Below, piece by piece: positions 11,694 to 12,228 of a stretch of 12,228 bases of DNA; position 1 is the stretch's first letter, and each line of letters opens with the position of its first letter. The stretch lies in the NCBI GenBank assembly GCA_026770585.1, contig MU646403.1, forward strand, positions 586,941 through 599,168, read 5' to 3'. The position numbers and the translations under genes were made by a program. The notes beneath the pieces are model-generated. The model saw only the letters and a list, made by a program, of their open reading frames with translations. It searched no databases and was not told the origin of the DNA. This stretch comes from Baffinella frigidus (taxonomy: Eukaryota; Cryptophyceae; Cryptomonadales; Baffinellaceae).

Positions 11694-11696
11694 CTG

Positions 11697-11880
11697 ATGT
11701 TTGGGGGGTTGAGGGTTTTCATACGTCGTCTAAAGTGTTCGCCCAGTTGACTTTTACTTCCTTCCACGACACACCCGTTTCACGGGTTTCACGGTTCGAC
11801 TGTCCCCCCCCCGAGGTCCCCCGATGCAGCAGATTCACCGCCTCCCAGCAGACGGTTGCCCGCCTCCTACAAGCCTCACT
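11697..11880. other. Unique stretch upstream of exon 1
   Basis: No telomere-like repeat after 11720. I found no exon, promoter element or start codon that I could support. Confidence 0.35.
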
Positions 11881-11936
11881 ATGTCTCTCTCTCTATCTGT
11901 ATCTCTCTCTGTATCTCTCTCTGTTTGTCTGTCTGC

Positions 11937-11967
<31 letters not shown>

Positions 11968-12014
11968 CTACAAGCCTCTGTGCTCTACCAAGGCGTCTCT
12001 CTCTCTCTCTCAAA
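11881..12014. repeat. (TC)n microsatellite
   Basis: TCTC repeats with GTATC and GTCTGTCTGCC interruptions. CCTACAAGCCTC occurs on both sides (11866-11877 and 11967-11978), suggesting duplication. Its right end touches the damaged exon 1 copy. Confidence 0.8.
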
Positions 12015-12051
12015 CACGTCGGAGCTCGTCGAGTGCGATGTCAATCTCGAC
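12011..12051 (-). pseudogene. Frameshifted copy of exon 1
   Basis: Acceptor CACAG|GTC; VEIDIALDEL, then one extra base shifts the frame. The donor is replaced by the GA/CT microsatellite. Confidence 0.6.
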
Positions 12052-12061
12052 CTGTGTTTGG

Positions 12062-12228
12062 GGGGGTCAGTGTTTAGTCTCTAGGGTTTAGTGTTTAGAA
12101 TTTGGGGTTTGGGGTTTAGGGTGTAGGGTTTAGGGCTTATTGTTGATAGTTGAGGGTTGATTTCGACCTGTGTTTGTGGGGTTGGAGCGAAGGGTTTATG
12201 GGTGAGGGTGTGGGGTTTGGGGTTTGGG
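12062..12228. repeat. Telomere-like repeat at the right edge
   Basis: GGGTTTA, GGGTTTG and GGGTGTA units; holds the second exon 1 stub. Confidence 0.8.
12159..12167 (-). pseudogene. Stub of exon 1 with its acceptor
   Basis: ACACAG|GTCGAAATC repeats the acceptor and first three codons (VEI), then runs into telomere-like repeat. Confidence 0.35.

Overview
ORGANISM AND TYPE. This is nuclear DNA of a eukaryote, probably a protist or alga. There are no bacterial operons, Shine-Dalgarno sites or long ORFs. About half of the window is degenerate telomere-like repeat (TTTAGGG, TTTGGGG, TTCAGGG, TATAGGG, TTTCGGG and similar), almost always with the G-rich strand on +. Set into it are short unique islands that translate well on the minus strand and are bounded by splice-like signals. 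TTTAGGG-type repeats, some GC 5' splice sites and a near-constant G after the 3' AG (20 of 23 acceptors) fit a dinoflagellate best. That assignment is an inference; other algae or alveolates are possible.

MAIN RESULT. Read right to left on the minus strand, 23 islands (exons of 29-116 nt, 1579 nt in all) join with matching codon phase at every junction. They give one open frame of about 526 codons, lacking both ends. The 5' part (11693 to 7345) is a WD40 beta-propeller with at least four recognisable blades. The 3' part (6564 to 258) is charged and mostly helical, coiled-coil-like and unrecognised. A propeller followed by coiled coil recalls cilia/flagella-associated WD40 proteins such as CFAP43/44, or EML proteins, but I cannot assign the family. 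No start codon, stop codon, promoter or polyA site was identified, so the gene probably runs past both window edges. Whether it is one gene or two is not settled.

LAYOUT (+ coordinates). 1-450: last two exons in TTTGGGG/TTTAGGG-like repeat. 450-1013: tandem exon/intron array whose short introns carry an inverted-repeat element. 1018-1212: (GA)n, which is a CT tract upstream of an acceptor on the minus strand. 1230-1810: exon duplicate broken by a 200 bp MITE-like element, in a patch where repeat polarity is flipped. 1735-3591: six helical exons. 3720-4000: two broken exon copies. 4180-5118: second tandem exon array using the same inverted-repeat intron element in the opposite orientation. 5306-6564: exons 12 to 10 plus copies. 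6653-8569: exons 9 and 8, several broken copies and inverted repeats. 8941-11693: exons 7 to 1 (propeller) with copies. 11880-12228: CT microsatellite, frameshifted copies of exon 1 and telomere-like repeat.

STRIKING FEATURES. (1) Telomere-like repeat serves as the bulk of the introns. (2) Many exons have one to five partial or decayed copies close by. (3) One short element with terminal inverted repeats appears to provide introns in both orientations. All exon calls come from reading by eye and need transcript support.
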